From Halomonas nitroreducens (GTDB taxonomy: Bacteria; Pseudomonadota; Gammaproteobacteria; Pseudomonadales; Halomonadaceae), in NCBI RefSeq assembly GCF_003966155.1, contig NZ_RXNS01000011.1, forward strand, positions 114,380 to 178,379: a stretch of 64,000 nucleotides of DNA, read 5' to 3'. The notes under the pieces are model-generated. The model was not told the DNA's origin. It searched no databases and was given only the letters and a program-made list of their open reading frames with translations. Both the position numbers and the translations under genes were made by a program. Of this stretch, positions 44,858 through 52,846 are shown one piece after another (position 1 is the stretch's first letter; each line of letters opens with the position of its first letter).

Positions 44858-45066
44858 GCCCCGTTATCCTGGAGTCCGTGTTGACGTGCCCACACTGTGG
44901 ATATGCACAGCAGGAAACTATGCCTACTGATGCCTGCCAGTTCTTATACGAGTGCTGCAACTGCAAGGCCCTGCTGCGCCCCAACCCCGACGACTGCTGC
45001 GTGTTCTGTTCCTTCGGCTCGGTGAAATGCCCGCCAGTTCAGACGCAGCACGGGTGTTGCGAGTAG
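44854..45066 (+). CDS. GDCCVxC-type small cysteine-rich protein
   Basis: A 70-residue protein with eleven cysteines. The motif DDCCVFCSFG (about 46-55) corresponds to the GDCCVxC domain, a family that in some bacteria uses selenocysteine in this motif; here all positions are cysteine codons and the first glycine is aspartate. An N-terminal CPHCGYAQQETMP zinc-ribbon-like part and a C-terminal QHGCCE are also typical. Members are found beside ArsR regulators and heavy-metal permeases. The GTG start overlaps the previous stop, so expression is coupled. Confidence 0.85.
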   Translation: MSPVILESVLTCPHCGYAQQETMPTDACQFLYECCNCKALLRPNPDDCCVFCSFGSVKCPPVQTQHGCCE

Positions 45067-45296
45067 CGTCCAGCTTTCTGCGGCATCATCAACAACACGC
45101 CTTCGCGCGGGCTTTTTGCAATGCTGGACTAGCGATCAGCTTGCGTCCCTTTTCATCACATAGAAAAATTTACGAAATTACTTTACAAAAAACCGCCCCT
45201 CCAGGACCTTCTATAGGGACGGTCAGTGTGCGTAAAGAAAACGACCGTATTTCTTCTTTCGGCCAGAAACGTACATTTAGGGAATACTGATGTAAA

Positions 45297-45349
45297 GTTA
45301 GGCGTGAGCCGCGCAGCTTTGCCGCGTTGGCTCCATGCCCTAGTTGGGT
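45297..45349 (-). other. Degenerate attC-like site after the first cassette gene
   Basis: Just beyond the stop codon of the 45358-45852 gene, the minus strand reads ACCCAAC (an R box of the form RYYYAAC), then paired segments TAGG...CCTA and GAGCC...GGCTC around an AAGCTGCG loop. The outer right box (GCCTAAC) is in the wrong sense for GTTRRRY, so the site looks decayed. It is listed because it occupies the same position as better sites in this run. Confidence 0.35.
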
Positions 45350-45357
45350 CTGTCATT

Positions 45358-45852
45358 TCACTCTGCTCTGGCATCGGCACCATGCTCCGAGAGCTGCGCG
45401 CCAAACCATCGATGTATCGCAGTCAGGTGCCGCAAATCGTGCGTTTCAAAACGCAGCTGGGCGCCCGCTGGGAGCTTGGAATAGGACACTTCGACGGCCG
45501 AGGGACTGGCTTGTAACTCCGCAAGCCCTGGCATGTCCGCGCCATGCAGTTGCGTGGGATCAGAGTAGTCGCCGCGTCTGAATCTTTCCGCTTCGTGCTT
45601 CAGATGCTGACGAATGAGAGCGATCTGGTCGGTGTCGCTCGGATTGCGCACTAGGACGCTCTGAACGCCCCCGAACTCTGTCATCTTGAACACGTGAACC
45701 GTCTTCGACATATCAAAAGGCATCACTTGATGCGACATCCTATTGACGCGCTCCTGCTGCGTTTCCGCGAGCACCTCCACCTGGGCAAAGAGCAACAAGG
45801 CCAGGGCAGCGAGCCTCACAAGAAAAGAAGATAAACGAGTAGATGAAGTCAC
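45358..45852 (-). CDS. Secreted hypothetical protein (gene cassette)
   Basis: A 164-residue protein with a GTG start at 45852 (AAGGA 6 nt upstream) and a signal peptide (about 1-29, LAALALLLFAQVEVLA). The mature protein is without recognised domains; it contains ETQQERVNRMSHQVMPFDM and YSKLPAGAQLRFETHDL-type segments and no cysteines. It is likely periplasmic. It lies directly downstream of an attC-like site that ends the GrpB cassette, so it reads as one cassette of the array. Confidence 0.6.
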   Translation of the reverse strand: MTSSTRLSSFLVRLAALALLLFAQVEVLAETQQERVNRMSHQVMPFDMSKTVHVFKMTEFGGVQSVLVRNPSDTDQIALIRQHLKHEAERFRRGDYSDPTQLHGADMPGLAELQASPSAVEVSYSKLPAGAQLRFETHDLRHLTAIHRWFGAQLSEHGADARAE

Positions 45853-45894
45853 TAGCGTTCCTTCATAAGTTGGTTGATCAATTCGCCCGTTGCG

Positions 45895-45977
45895 GTCCAA
45901 CGCCGCCAACACGCGCAGTTTTGGAGCGGAGGCGAAGCCGTAACGGAAAAACAGTCCCGTGCTTGGCATGGTTATGT
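45895..45977 (-). repeat. attC-like integron recombination site after the GrpB gene
   Basis: The site begins at the GrpB stop codon. On the minus strand it runs from the box ACATAAC to GTTGGAC, which fits GTTRRRY exactly. Inside, GCCAA-G-CACG pairs with CGTG-TTGGC with one extrahelical G, the asymmetry typical of attC. The apical part (about 45 nt) is similar to that of the site at 52763-52846. Confidence 0.75.
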
Positions 45978-46511
45978 TGCACTTCTGAGAGCCTCCCGTA
46001 TGAAATCGCCCTTCGCCGCAGTATAGGCCTCTCTATCCGACCTGAACTCAGCCGCCCATACCCGCTTATTTTTCTCATAATGCACTGCTATCTCAGTATT
46101 GGTACGGAGTCTGTCACGGAAAGCCAACCGTTGTTGCCATTCTTGGCTTCCGTAAACTACAAGGTGCAAGTGGTGTGTTCGACGCCCCTCAGCCCATCGC
46201 ATAAGCCAGCGTCGTCCAGTTAATGAGGCGTTGAACTCCATTGATGTCGTATATTTTGCCTGGCACAACGGTTCCATAAGGGCATCAGCGCGTGGCATCG
46301 CATCTACCCCCGCCAGGATATCGATGATGGGCTTGGCTGAAAGGCCTGGTACAGCTGTGCTTCCAATATGCTCGATCGCCAAAAAGTTACCAGGAAACAA
46401 ATGAAGGAGGCGGTCGCGCTCTTCTTCAAACAAAAGCGGCCAGCTCTTGTCATACGGGAAGATAGCTACTTCCTCATAAATTGCTCTGTTGAGTGATTCT
46501 TCTTCGTCCAC
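45972..46511 (-). CDS. GrpB-family nucleotidyltransferase-like protein (gene cassette)
   Basis: A 179-residue GrpB/UPF0157 protein. The family signature IEHIGSTAVPGLSAKPIIDILAGVD lies at about residues 45-69 (partly quoted: HIGSTAVPGLSAKPIID), including the GS and D-x-D-like nucleotidyltransferase core; the LRTNTEIAVHYEKNKRVWA segment follows. GrpB proteins occur frequently as integron cassettes and are thought to modify small molecules, possibly coenzyme A precursors or antibiotics. It is flanked by attC-like sites on both sides, as a mobile cassette should be. Confidence 0.9.
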   Translation of the reverse strand: MDEEESLNRAIYEEVAIFPYDKSWPLLFEEERDRLLHLFPGNFLAIEHIGSTAVPGLSAKPIIDILAGVDAMPRADALMEPLCQAKYTTSMEFNASLTGRRWLMRWAEGRRTHHLHLVVYGSQEWQQRLAFRDRLRTNTEIAVHYEKNKRVWAAEFRSDREAYTAAKGDFIREALRSAT

Positions 46512-46530
46512 GACTCACCATTTTTCTGCA

Positions 46531-46608
46531 ACATAACGCAAAGCACAGCGGCGCGACGTCAGGAGCGTCCGGCGGCCATCGGCCGCGTACTGTTGCGAAT
46601 TGTTATGG
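46531..46608 (-). repeat. attC-like integron recombination site after the NTF2-like gene
   Basis: Bounded by CCATAAC next to the NTF2-like stop codon and GTTATGT at the other end (minus strand). The arms pair as CGCAA/TTGCG, GTAC/GTGC and GCGGC/GCCGC with single extrahelical bases on one side, which is the attC architecture. Total length 78 bp. Confidence 0.8.
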
Positions 46609-46986
46609 TCAGAATGTTGTATCCGCAACGGCGTACATCTTCCATCCATCGACTGTTTTTGTAAAAGCATAAAATCCATGAACACTCTCAATTCTAGAAC
46701 CATCTATTCTGCATCTGACAGCAGAGGCAACTGCATGGGCTTCACTATCGTTGACAGCTGTAACCTCAAATTTCCACTCGACAGAATGATCCCAACCCTT
46801 TTCCTCTTTAAGGCTTTTGGGGTCTATAGGATAGGAATCACACATCGTCACCGTGCCGTTTTTAATGTATGCGATTGGATACTTGACCATCTTATCGATT
46901 AGCGTAACGTCGTTATTCTTAAACCCAGCAACATAGTTTTCCATGTAAGTCTCGTGCACTTCAGACCTTAACTCTTCGAACGACAT
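46609..46986 (-). CDS. NTF2/SnoaL-like protein (gene cassette)
   Basis: A 125-residue protein with the alpha-beta cone pattern of NTF2/SnoaL folds: N-terminal helices (MSFEELRSEVHETYMENYVAGF in part), a PIAYIKNGTVTMCDS strand region and closing strands HGFYAFTKTVDGWKMYAVADTTF (partly: WKMYAVAD). Base composition is much lower in GC than the chromosome background. Function is unknown. It is the second complete cassette in the run. Confidence 0.78.
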   Translation of the reverse strand: MSFEELRSEVHETYMENYVAGFKNNDVTLIDKMVKYPIAYIKNGTVTMCDSYPIDPKSLKEEKGWDHSVEWKFEVTAVNDSEAHAVASAVRCRIDGSRIESVHGFYAFTKTVDGWKMYAVADTTF

Positions 46987-47005
46987 ACCACCTCCTCAAT
47001 ATGGG

Positions 47006-47083
47006 CCATAACGCAGAGCGCACCGGCGACCTTGGCGCAGCGAAGCGGAGACAAGGGCGTCCGAGTGCCGCGTTTGGTTAACT
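47006..47083 (-). repeat. attC-like integron recombination site after the DUF6624-like gene
   Basis: Minus strand from AGTTAAC, 3 nt after the stop codon, to GTTATGG. Arms pair as GCAC-T-CGG with CCG-GTGC (extrahelical T), and an apical CCTTG...CAAGG hairpin is present. Length 78 bp, equal to the site at 46531. Confidence 0.78.
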
Positions 47084-47086
47084 GGT

Positions 47087-47623
47087 TTACTTGATATTTG
47101 CACGGTGCTTCCGTACCTGCTCAGCTATTTGTTCTTGGCGCTCCTCAAGGGAGTTCAGCCCAAGACGCGCGCGGCGTTCATTAACGGTAGCAGAATTTTC
47201 AATGGGAAACGGTATTGGCCAACCATCCTCATCAGCATCAAACTGGGTGCCGTAGTATTGAGGCTTTCCAGATAAAGTGCGCACTCGATCCTGAAGGAAC
47301 GCCAACTGCCAACCCGCCACATCCTCTCTGGCAACAGCCTCTTCAAGCAGATCAACACATTCCGTCATAAACTCGTGGTCTGAAACAGAATGCTGAACGA
47401 CTAACCAGGCAGCTTTGGCACCCTCTTCCCCAACTAGCGAAATGCCGGGCCAGCCGTGAGCACCAATAATCTCCTTCAACCGGGAAGCATTGTGCTCATG
47501 CAGGGCTTTCATCCGGGGATGATAAGACTCAGATGGCAGCTCCCCGGAATCGAAGAGCTGCTGCAACAACCGCTGGTCCTCCGTCATCATCGCGACCAGC
47601 TCGTCCGCAAGATTCTGATTCAT
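47087..47623 (-). CDS. DUF6624-like protein (gene cassette)
   Basis: A 178-residue protein with DQRLLQQL near the N-terminus, HGWPGISLVGEEGAKAAWLVVQHS (about 55-78, partly quoted) and a DRVRTLSGKPQYYGTQF segment near 117-133. This set of segments matches the DUF6624 family as I remember it; the assignment should be checked. No signal peptide or membrane helix. Function unknown. It is followed by an attC-like site and looks like the most promoter-proximal intact cassette of the run. Confidence 0.72.
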   Translation of the reverse strand: MNQNLADELVAMMTEDQRLLQQLFDSGELPSESYHPRMKALHEHNASRLKEIIGAHGWPGISLVGEEGAKAAWLVVQHSVSDHEFMTECVDLLEEAVAREDVAGWQLAFLQDRVRTLSGKPQYYGTQFDADEDGWPIPFPIENSATVNERRARLGLNSLEERQEQIAEQVRKHRANIK

Positions 47624-47762
47624 GGGCTCCCTCCCAGTTAACAGGTATTAGACCGCACGGTCTGATATCGGATGAACGCGCATGCACGTTCAACAAAGTT
47701 ATACTGCATGCCACTTTCTTCTAACCCATTGAAATTCAGAAATATTAAGAATAGCTCGGCCA

Positions 47763-47849
47763 CATAACACCAGTCACCGCGCATGCCGCATAACAAGGAT
47801 GAACGAGCATGCTGCCTTTGCCGGCATGGCCGTGCTTTGGGTCGTCAGT
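47763..47849 (-). repeat. Two-copy 86-87 bp element, copy B
   Basis: Starts CATAACACC and ends TTTGGGTCGT; about two thirds identical by eye to 53474-53559 over its whole length. On the minus strand it ends GTGTTATGTGG and can fold by GGCATG/CATGCC pairing. It may represent a second, divergent attC subfamily. Confidence 0.5.
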
Positions 47850-47920
47850 TGCCATCCCCTGGTATCAAGCCAACCTGAACTTCAGCATCCGGTCAGCGGC
47901 AGTCACCCGGTGCTTCGCGG

Positions 47921-48283
47921 CTACTGCACGATCCACTCACGTGCCTGCGTTGCCTCATCCGTCGAGAATATGCGTACTTCACCGGGCATCAGGAAGCTGA
48001 AGAGCCGAATAGTGTGACGGATCCACTCGACATCGGTGACGACGGCGAAGTTTTCCCAACGCGCGAGATGGCCTAGACCCACTTTGGTGTCTTCCCAGAT
48101 GGCACTGGGATCGATGCCGGCGAAATCAGGGGCGGTTTCATAGTAGAGGCGTACCTTGTCATGGTTCTGGAGTACCCTCTCAACAGCGGGCGTCAGGACC
48201 GACTCGTAATCTTGCTTCGTGACCTGCCCATGGCAAACGAACGCCAGTACGTTATCGGGAAAGTCGGCCAATGTTTCAATCAT
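47921..48283 (-). CDS. STAS/SEC14-type (SpoIIAA-like) protein
   Basis: A 120-residue protein of the SpoIIAA-like family: VLAFVCHGQVTKQDYESVLTP at the start, then KVRLYYETAPDFAGID and WENFAVVTDVEWIRHTIRLFSFLMPGEVRIF (partly quoted: VVTDVEWIRH), ending with EATQAREWI. These single-domain proteins are common in marine bacteria and bind lipids or act as stress proteins; the specific role is unknown. The start at 48283 has AGGAG upstream. Confidence 0.88.
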   Translation of the reverse strand: MIETLADFPDNVLAFVCHGQVTKQDYESVLTPAVERVLQNHDKVRLYYETAPDFAGIDPSAIWEDTKVGLGHLARWENFAVVTDVEWIRHTIRLFSFLMPGEVRIFSTDEATQAREWIVQ

Positions 48284-48960
48284 GGCAGTGCTCCTGTCCT
48301 CATACGGATTTCCGCGGCGTGGTTATCCCATTCAGCGAGGTACCGGACGGTGAATCCAGCAAAACCATGTGCGAGCGCCCAACGTCAGCCGAGCCGGAAC
48401 CTAGCCGTTGTGAGTCGCCGGATGTGGGTTAGTGCTCTCAATATAGCGTCCAGTCGGCATGGCGACTTATATGGCCTTCAATGCCTCGCGTCGGGCATCG
48501 CATCCCTGGTGATGACGTGGGACGATATCGTATCGGTAGAGACGGGGAGCGGTTGGGGAGGGGGAAGAGCGAGTACACGGTGCGATGGCGCTGGGGGGAA
48601 CCTCGGTGGTGACCGGGACACCATTCAGCGTCAGGTGGACGGACACCGCGGCCTCGGGAGAATGCTCGTTCGGTTCCAGCATGCCGGCTCCTCGTCGGGT
48701 ATCGGCACGTTGCGCCCGGATGCCTCGGGAGAGCCGTGCCGTGGCACAAGGCGAATGACTCTCAAGCTAGGTGAGCCCGCCGGAAGCGACAAGCCGGCCG
48801 GGCGCCGCCACGCTAGGCAGTTGCGTCTCACCCGGTCTCGACGATACTGAAACAGTAGGTTGCGGCAGAGGGGCAGCACATCGGCCCTGATTCGTCGGCC
48901 TATCTCCGGCACGAGGCAGTCGATGCCGCCATCGAGCAGTGTTCACCAAGGGGCCAGGCC
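48284..48960. other. 677-bp gap with a possible decayed gene remnant
   Basis: No intact gene is supported. A minus-strand frame from 48682 begins with HLTLNGVPVTTEVPP, which resembles the N-terminus of small [2Fe-2S] subunits of xanthine-dehydrogenase-like enzymes, but no cysteine cluster follows, so at most a fragment remains. The phaC promoter should lie near 48900-48955. Confidence 0.45.
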
Positions 48961-50820
48961 ATGAGTGACCGGAAACCGTCGTCAGCGACACCTGGCGATC
49001 CGGCGACACCACCCCAAGAGACGCCATCCGACGTGTTGGCACAGCGCTATGCCGAAGCCCTCGCGCGATTGTCGACCGGGTCGTCCCGGGCCTGGCAGGG
49101 CTGGTTCGAGCGCCAGGCGCGCGGGGACTTCTTCACCCTGCCCGACCCGGCGGTCGCGGCCAAGGCGCTTACCCGCCTGAGCCAGCAGTTTATGCTCCAT
49201 CCGCAACGTGCCCTGGAGGTCCAGCAGCAGCTGTGGCAAGGCTATACGACACTCTGGCAGAACACCGCGCGACGCCTGTCTGGCGAGGCGCCATCACCGG
49301 TCGCCGCGCCCGACCCGCGGGACCGGCGCTTCAAGGGCAAGGGATGGGAGGAGAACCTTTTCTTCGACGCGCTCCGCCAGGCCTACCAGCTGACCGCCGA
49401 GCAGTGGTTGAAGGGAGTGCATGAGGTCACCGAGGAACTGGACCACGACGAGCGGGTGAGGGTCGAGTTCTATGCCCATCAGCTGATGGATGCCCTCGCT
49501 CCCAGCAATTATGCCATCACCAACCCGGAGGTGATCGAGGCCACGGTGCGCACCGGCGGCGCCAACCTGCTGCAGGGCCTGGCCAACCTGATGGAGGACC
49601 TGGCCCGGGGTGAGGGCTTGTTGCGCATCAAGCAGAGCGATTCGGCCGAGCTGGAACTGGGCAAGAGCCTCGCGGTGACCCCGGGCAAGGTCATCTACCA
49701 GAACGAGCTGATGCAGCTCATCCAGTACGCTCCGACCACCGAGAAGGTCGATCGTCGGCCGCTGCTGATCGTTCCGCCCTGGATCAACAAGTTTTACATC
49801 CTGGACCTGACCCAGCAGCGCTCCTTCATCCACTGGGCCGTGGCGCAGGGAATCACCGTCTTCGTGATTTCCTGGGTCAACCCGGACGAACGCTATGCCG
49901 AGGTGGCCTTCGACGACTACCTCACCCAAGGCACCCTCAAGGCCATGGACGTGGTGGCGGAGGTCACCGGCGAGGAGACGCTCAACACCATTGGCTACTG
50001 CATCGGTGGCACCCTGCTGGCCTGCACCCTGGCGCATCAGGCCGCTCGAGGGGATGAGCGGGTGCACAGTGCCACCTTCTTCACCACCCTGCTCGACTTC
50101 GGCGACGTGGGGCCGCTGGAGGTGTTCATCGACGAGGAACAGATCCGCTACATGGAGCAGCACATGGCACAGCGCGGCTACCTGGAAGGCACGCACCTGG
50201 CCAATGCCTTCAACTTGCTGCAGTCCGCCGACCTGATCTGGGGGTTCGTGATCAACAACTACCTGCTCGGTCGCGACCCCGCGGCCTTCGACCTGCTCTA
50301 CTGGAATTCTGACTCCACCCGCATGCCGCGGCGCATGCAGAGCTTCTACCTGCGCAACATGTACCTGGAGAACCGCCTCGCCGAACCCGGCGGCATTTCC
50401 CTGGCAGGGGAAGCCATCGATCTCGGCAAGGTGCGCATCCCGACGTTCTTCGTGGCGACCGAGAAGGATCACATCGCCCCCTGGCATTCCAGCTACCGCG
50501 GGGCACACCTGCTGGGCAAGCAACCCCGCTTCCTGCTCGGCGGGTCCGGGCATATTGCCGGCGTCATCAACCCGGCCGGCTCCCCGAAGTACGGCTACTG
50601 GACCTATGGGCGCCTGCCGAAAGATCCCGAGCGCTGGCTGGCCTCGGCCACCCACCACCCGGGCTCCTGGTGGCCAGAATGGCGCCACTGGCTGCAACGC
50701 CACGCCGACGGCCAGGTGCCGGCCCGCGACCCCGGCAGCCGCCGCTTCCCGCCCCTCGAGGAGGCGCCGGGGTCCTATGTCCGGGTGCGGGTCGACGACG
50801 CGAGTACGTCCGGCGGGTGA
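48961..50820 (+). CDS. phaC: Class I polyhydroxyalkanoate synthase
   Basis: A 619-residue PHA synthase. The lipase-like box GYCIGG carries the catalytic cysteine C347; the WNSDSTRMP segment contains the conserved aspartate and SGHIAGVINP the histidine. PWINKFYILDL upstream of the core is also a class I hallmark. It polymerises 3-hydroxyacyl-CoA on the surface of carbon granules, storage that is prominent in Halomonas. No phaA, phaB or phasin gene adjoins it, so it is an orphan here and may not be the only synthase. The N-terminal 30 residues are proline/serine rich. A GGCCAGGCC context precedes the ATG. Confidence 0.96.
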   Translation: MSDRKPSSATPGDPATPPQETPSDVLAQRYAEALARLSTGSSRAWQGWFERQARGDFFTLPDPAVAAKALTRLSQQFMLHPQRALEVQQQLWQGYTTLWQNTARRLSGEAPSPVAAPDPRDRRFKGKGWEENLFFDALRQAYQLTAEQWLKGVHEVTEELDHDERVRVEFYAHQLMDALAPSNYAITNPEVIEATVRTGGANLLQGLANLMEDLARGEGLLRIKQSDSAELELGKSLAVTPGKVIYQNELMQLIQYAPTTEKVDRRPLLIVPPWINKFYILDLTQQRSFIHWAVAQGITVFVISWVNPDERYAEVAFDDYLTQGTLKAMDVVAEVTGEETLNTIGYCIGGTLLACTLAHQAARGDERVHSATFFTTLLDFGDVGPLEVFIDEEQIRYMEQHMAQRGYLEGTHLANAFNLLQSADLIWGFVINNYLLGRDPAAFDLLYWNSDSTRMPRRMQSFYLRNMYLENRLAEPGGISLAGEAIDLGKVRIPTFFVATEKDHIAPWHSSYRGAHLLGKQPRFLLGGSGHIAGVINPAGSPKYGYWTYGRLPKDPERWLASATHHPGSWWPEWRHWLQRHADGQVPARDPGSRRFPPLEEAPGSYVRVRVDDASTSGG

Positions 50821-50911
50821 GGGCCCAGTGGCACGAGGGTGGCGCAAAGCACTACCCGCACACCGCGGCTTCCTTCTCCCGCAAAGAGCACCGTTGAGGG
50901 CAAGCTGGTGG

Positions 50912-51085
50912 TCAGGGCCGAGGCCGATGGCGACGTCGGTGGTATCGCCCCCTCGACAGTCGCAGGGCGCCATTGCGAAGGCTACGCCACGCACCTCCAA
51001 ACAGCCTGGCAAACAGAGCGGCTCGCAATCGGGCATTGCGCTGCTCCACGGCCCGAATTTTCGGATTCGGATTGTGAAAGGCCAT
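50912..51085 (-). CDS. Small basic protein, possibly DUF1127-like
   Basis: A 57-residue protein starting MAFHNPNPKIRAVEQRNARL from an ATG with a strong GGAGGAGACG ribosome site. The helix AVEQRNARLRAALFARLFGG and the later WRSLRN resemble the short basic helical families (YjiS/DUF1127 or RSP_7527 types), some of which influence RNA turnover or phosphate and carbon metabolism. The C-terminus is an arginine-rich tail. Strong ribosome site and family-like start are the main support; function is unknown. Confidence 0.5.
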   Translation of the reverse strand: MAFHNPNPKIRAVEQRNARLRAALFARLFGGAWRSLRNGALRLSRGRYHRRRHRPRP

Positions 51086-51237
51086 CGTCTCCTCCGCTAT
51101 CGCTTGCACACTGGATGCATAGCATAATAGGCACAGCGCATGCTTTTCATGGTTGCCTGAAAGTCAGGAGCCGGCCAGAAGCAGACAGTTAGGATATATC
51201 AATATTACGCACAAAGGTTCTTCAAAAAATTTTGCCA

Positions 51238-51837
51238 CTATGCTTGTCTTATGAAAGAATCCCAAACAATGCTCCCAAAACCCGTAGCTGCCAGTAAAAA
51301 AGGGAAGAAATAGTCCGTGAAATAGCTTCTAGTCAGGCATGCTAAAAGAGCCGCTTTGATGCTTTCCGGCATTACTTGCCGAAGATGGATTATGAGCTCG
51401 CCAGTTTCAAAGCCGCCGGTATTATCTTGGGCAGAAGGGACCATAATCAACCAAGACAAAAAACCTTTACTGCGTACGCCCAATCGTTCCTCAAGCTGGA
51501 GTCCTTTCCCTTCCGGGTACTGAGAGTCGCGAAGAGAGCGGATTTTTGGTTCAGAATATTCATTTAAACGTCGAAAAAACTCGCCCTTGAGTCCCGGACC
51601 TGGCTCCTGAATTAGATAGAGAAGGTACCTATACGCGAAATAAAAGGTGACAGCAACTAAGCCCAAGACCACGGCCTCGGGCCTACCAAAGGTCACATGC
51701 AGGCCAAGTGCCTGTACGGATTGCAGCTCTGCTTGAGAGAAGCCTAAAAAAATCAAAACAGTACTGGCCATCATCAGATTCCGCCGCTGCCGTAAAAGGC
51801 CCGGTGACAAATCATGTGCGCGCTCTACCTCCATCAA
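51238..51837 (-). CDS. Predicted membrane protein of unknown function
   Basis: A 199-residue protein of low GC with hydrophobic helices at about 24-44, 52-76 and 175-193 and a charged middle (about 85-125, YSEPKIRSLRDSQYPEGKGLQLEER in part). The C-terminal end carries the third helix. No family is recognised. Its composition differs from the adjacent phaC gene and resembles the cassette genes. The first ATG at 51837 is used; another at the second codon is possible. Confidence 0.55.
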   Translation of the reverse strand: MMEVERAHDLSPGLLRQRRNLMMASTVLIFLGFSQAELQSVQALGLHVTFGRPEAVVLGLVAVTFYFAYRYLLYLIQEPGPGLKGEFFRRLNEYSEPKIRSLRDSQYPEGKGLQLEERLGVRSKGFLSWLIMVPSAQDNTGGFETGELIIHLRQVMPESIKAALLACLTRSYFTDYFFPFLLAATGFGSIVWDSFIRQA

Positions 51838-52056
51838 CCCCCCATATATAAAACAGTCAATCTAGCGTTCTTTTTCAGACAGTCAGCATTCTGGTATCAT
51901 TTATACAGCATTTCCTGAATCGCTACAATCGGCCAAGATCGGAGATTCAGGCGGTTATAATGTAAATATTAAGTCAGTCTGCCGAAAAAACGAGTAGCGG
52001 TTTATAGGTCGGATGGATTTACTTGTTTGAGGTAACTACCATTACTTTACACACCG

Positions 52057-52464
52057 TCAGTCCCCCATCAGCCGTTCCAAATCCTTCATATCCTCTTCAT
52101 AATCCTTATCAGCTATGGCCATCTCGCACTCCATACGGATTTCCATATACATCATTTCGGGGTCATAAGCGTATTTTGTACTTTTGTACCAAGCATAAGC
52201 ATCGTAAACCATCATTCTTCTAATTTCGTTATAAAACTCTTCACTTTGCTCTGCATCACGCTTTTCCATCAGTTCATCAAGGTCTTCTCTAGATAAATCC
52301 CTTGGCGCCTCTGTTGATACAAACTCTTCAACACCATCTGTAACATAAGTTGCGTATTGTACGCAGTCTGTCGTGCTGGATGGTGAGCCAGGATGGCTGT
52401 AATCCATCGCAATAGCTGTAGAGGACACCATTAAGAGCCCTCCCAACAGTAATCCTCTATGCAT
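52057..52464 (-). CDS. Secreted acidic hypothetical protein
   Basis: A 135-residue protein with a signal peptide (about 1-19, GLLLGGLLMVSSTAIA) and an acidic, tyrosine- and methionine-rich mature part (YDAYAWYKSTKYAYDPEMM in part, C-terminal DKDYEEDMKDLERLMGD in part). Two cysteines (about 34 and 112) could form a disulfide in the periplasm. No family is recognised. It is of low GC, like other genes of this segment. Confidence 0.6.
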   Translation of the reverse strand: MHRGLLLGGLLMVSSTAIAMDYSHPGSPSSTTDCVQYATYVTDGVEEFVSTEAPRDLSREDLDELMEKRDAEQSEEFYNEIRRMMVYDAYAWYKSTKYAYDPEMMYMEIRMECEMAIADKDYEEDMKDLERLMGD

Positions 52465-52840
52465 ACCGCCCCCCTCCTATTGCCCTAAGACAACATTTCT
52501 CAAATGAATAATCCCTGAGAACCGAATTTGCCACCCTCCTCCCTGTCAATATTTTATACATCTCCCATAACCCAATGTTGAGCCACCTATCACTCTCACA
52601 TTAGCAGGTTCATGAATGGAATAGAACGCCACAGCTCCATGTCTGGCTCACAAACGGGGACACAGAGGAATGCACGCCTCAAGCGGTGAAAGGATCTCAG
52701 CGGGCTTGTATCGGCCTCAGGACCCGAAATCGGCCAGAAGCGATCATTGATAGCTTGCTTATATATAACGCCTGTAGCACGCGCGCCCTTGCAACGGAGC
52801 CGAAGGCGCAATGGAAAGGCCGTCGCCGTGCCTGCACAGA
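52465..52840. other. 376-bp gap containing an attC-like site
   Basis: No gene is supported. The right end, 52763-52846, holds an attC-like site; the left part is AT-rich and probably contains the promoter of the secreted protein gene. Confidence 0.5.
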
Positions 52841-52846
52841 TTATGC
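52763..52846 (-). repeat. attC-like site after the 52841-53458 gene
   Basis: On the minus strand it runs from GCATAAT, overlapping the stop codon, to GTTATAT. CTGT...GCACG pairs with CGTGC-T-ACAG, leaving an unpaired central spacer and an extrahelical T. Its apical half is visibly similar to the site at 45895-45977; the two even share a peptide pattern when translated. One outer box is imperfect (T in place of C). Confidence 0.6.

Noticed and set aside
47634..47705. Sequence from GTTAAC to GTTATAC upstream of the DUF6624-like gene considered as another attC site
   Set aside because: The two ends do not pair; instead there are two separate short hairpins (GAACG...CGTTC and AGACCG...CGGTCT). 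Kept only as part of the repeat discussion.
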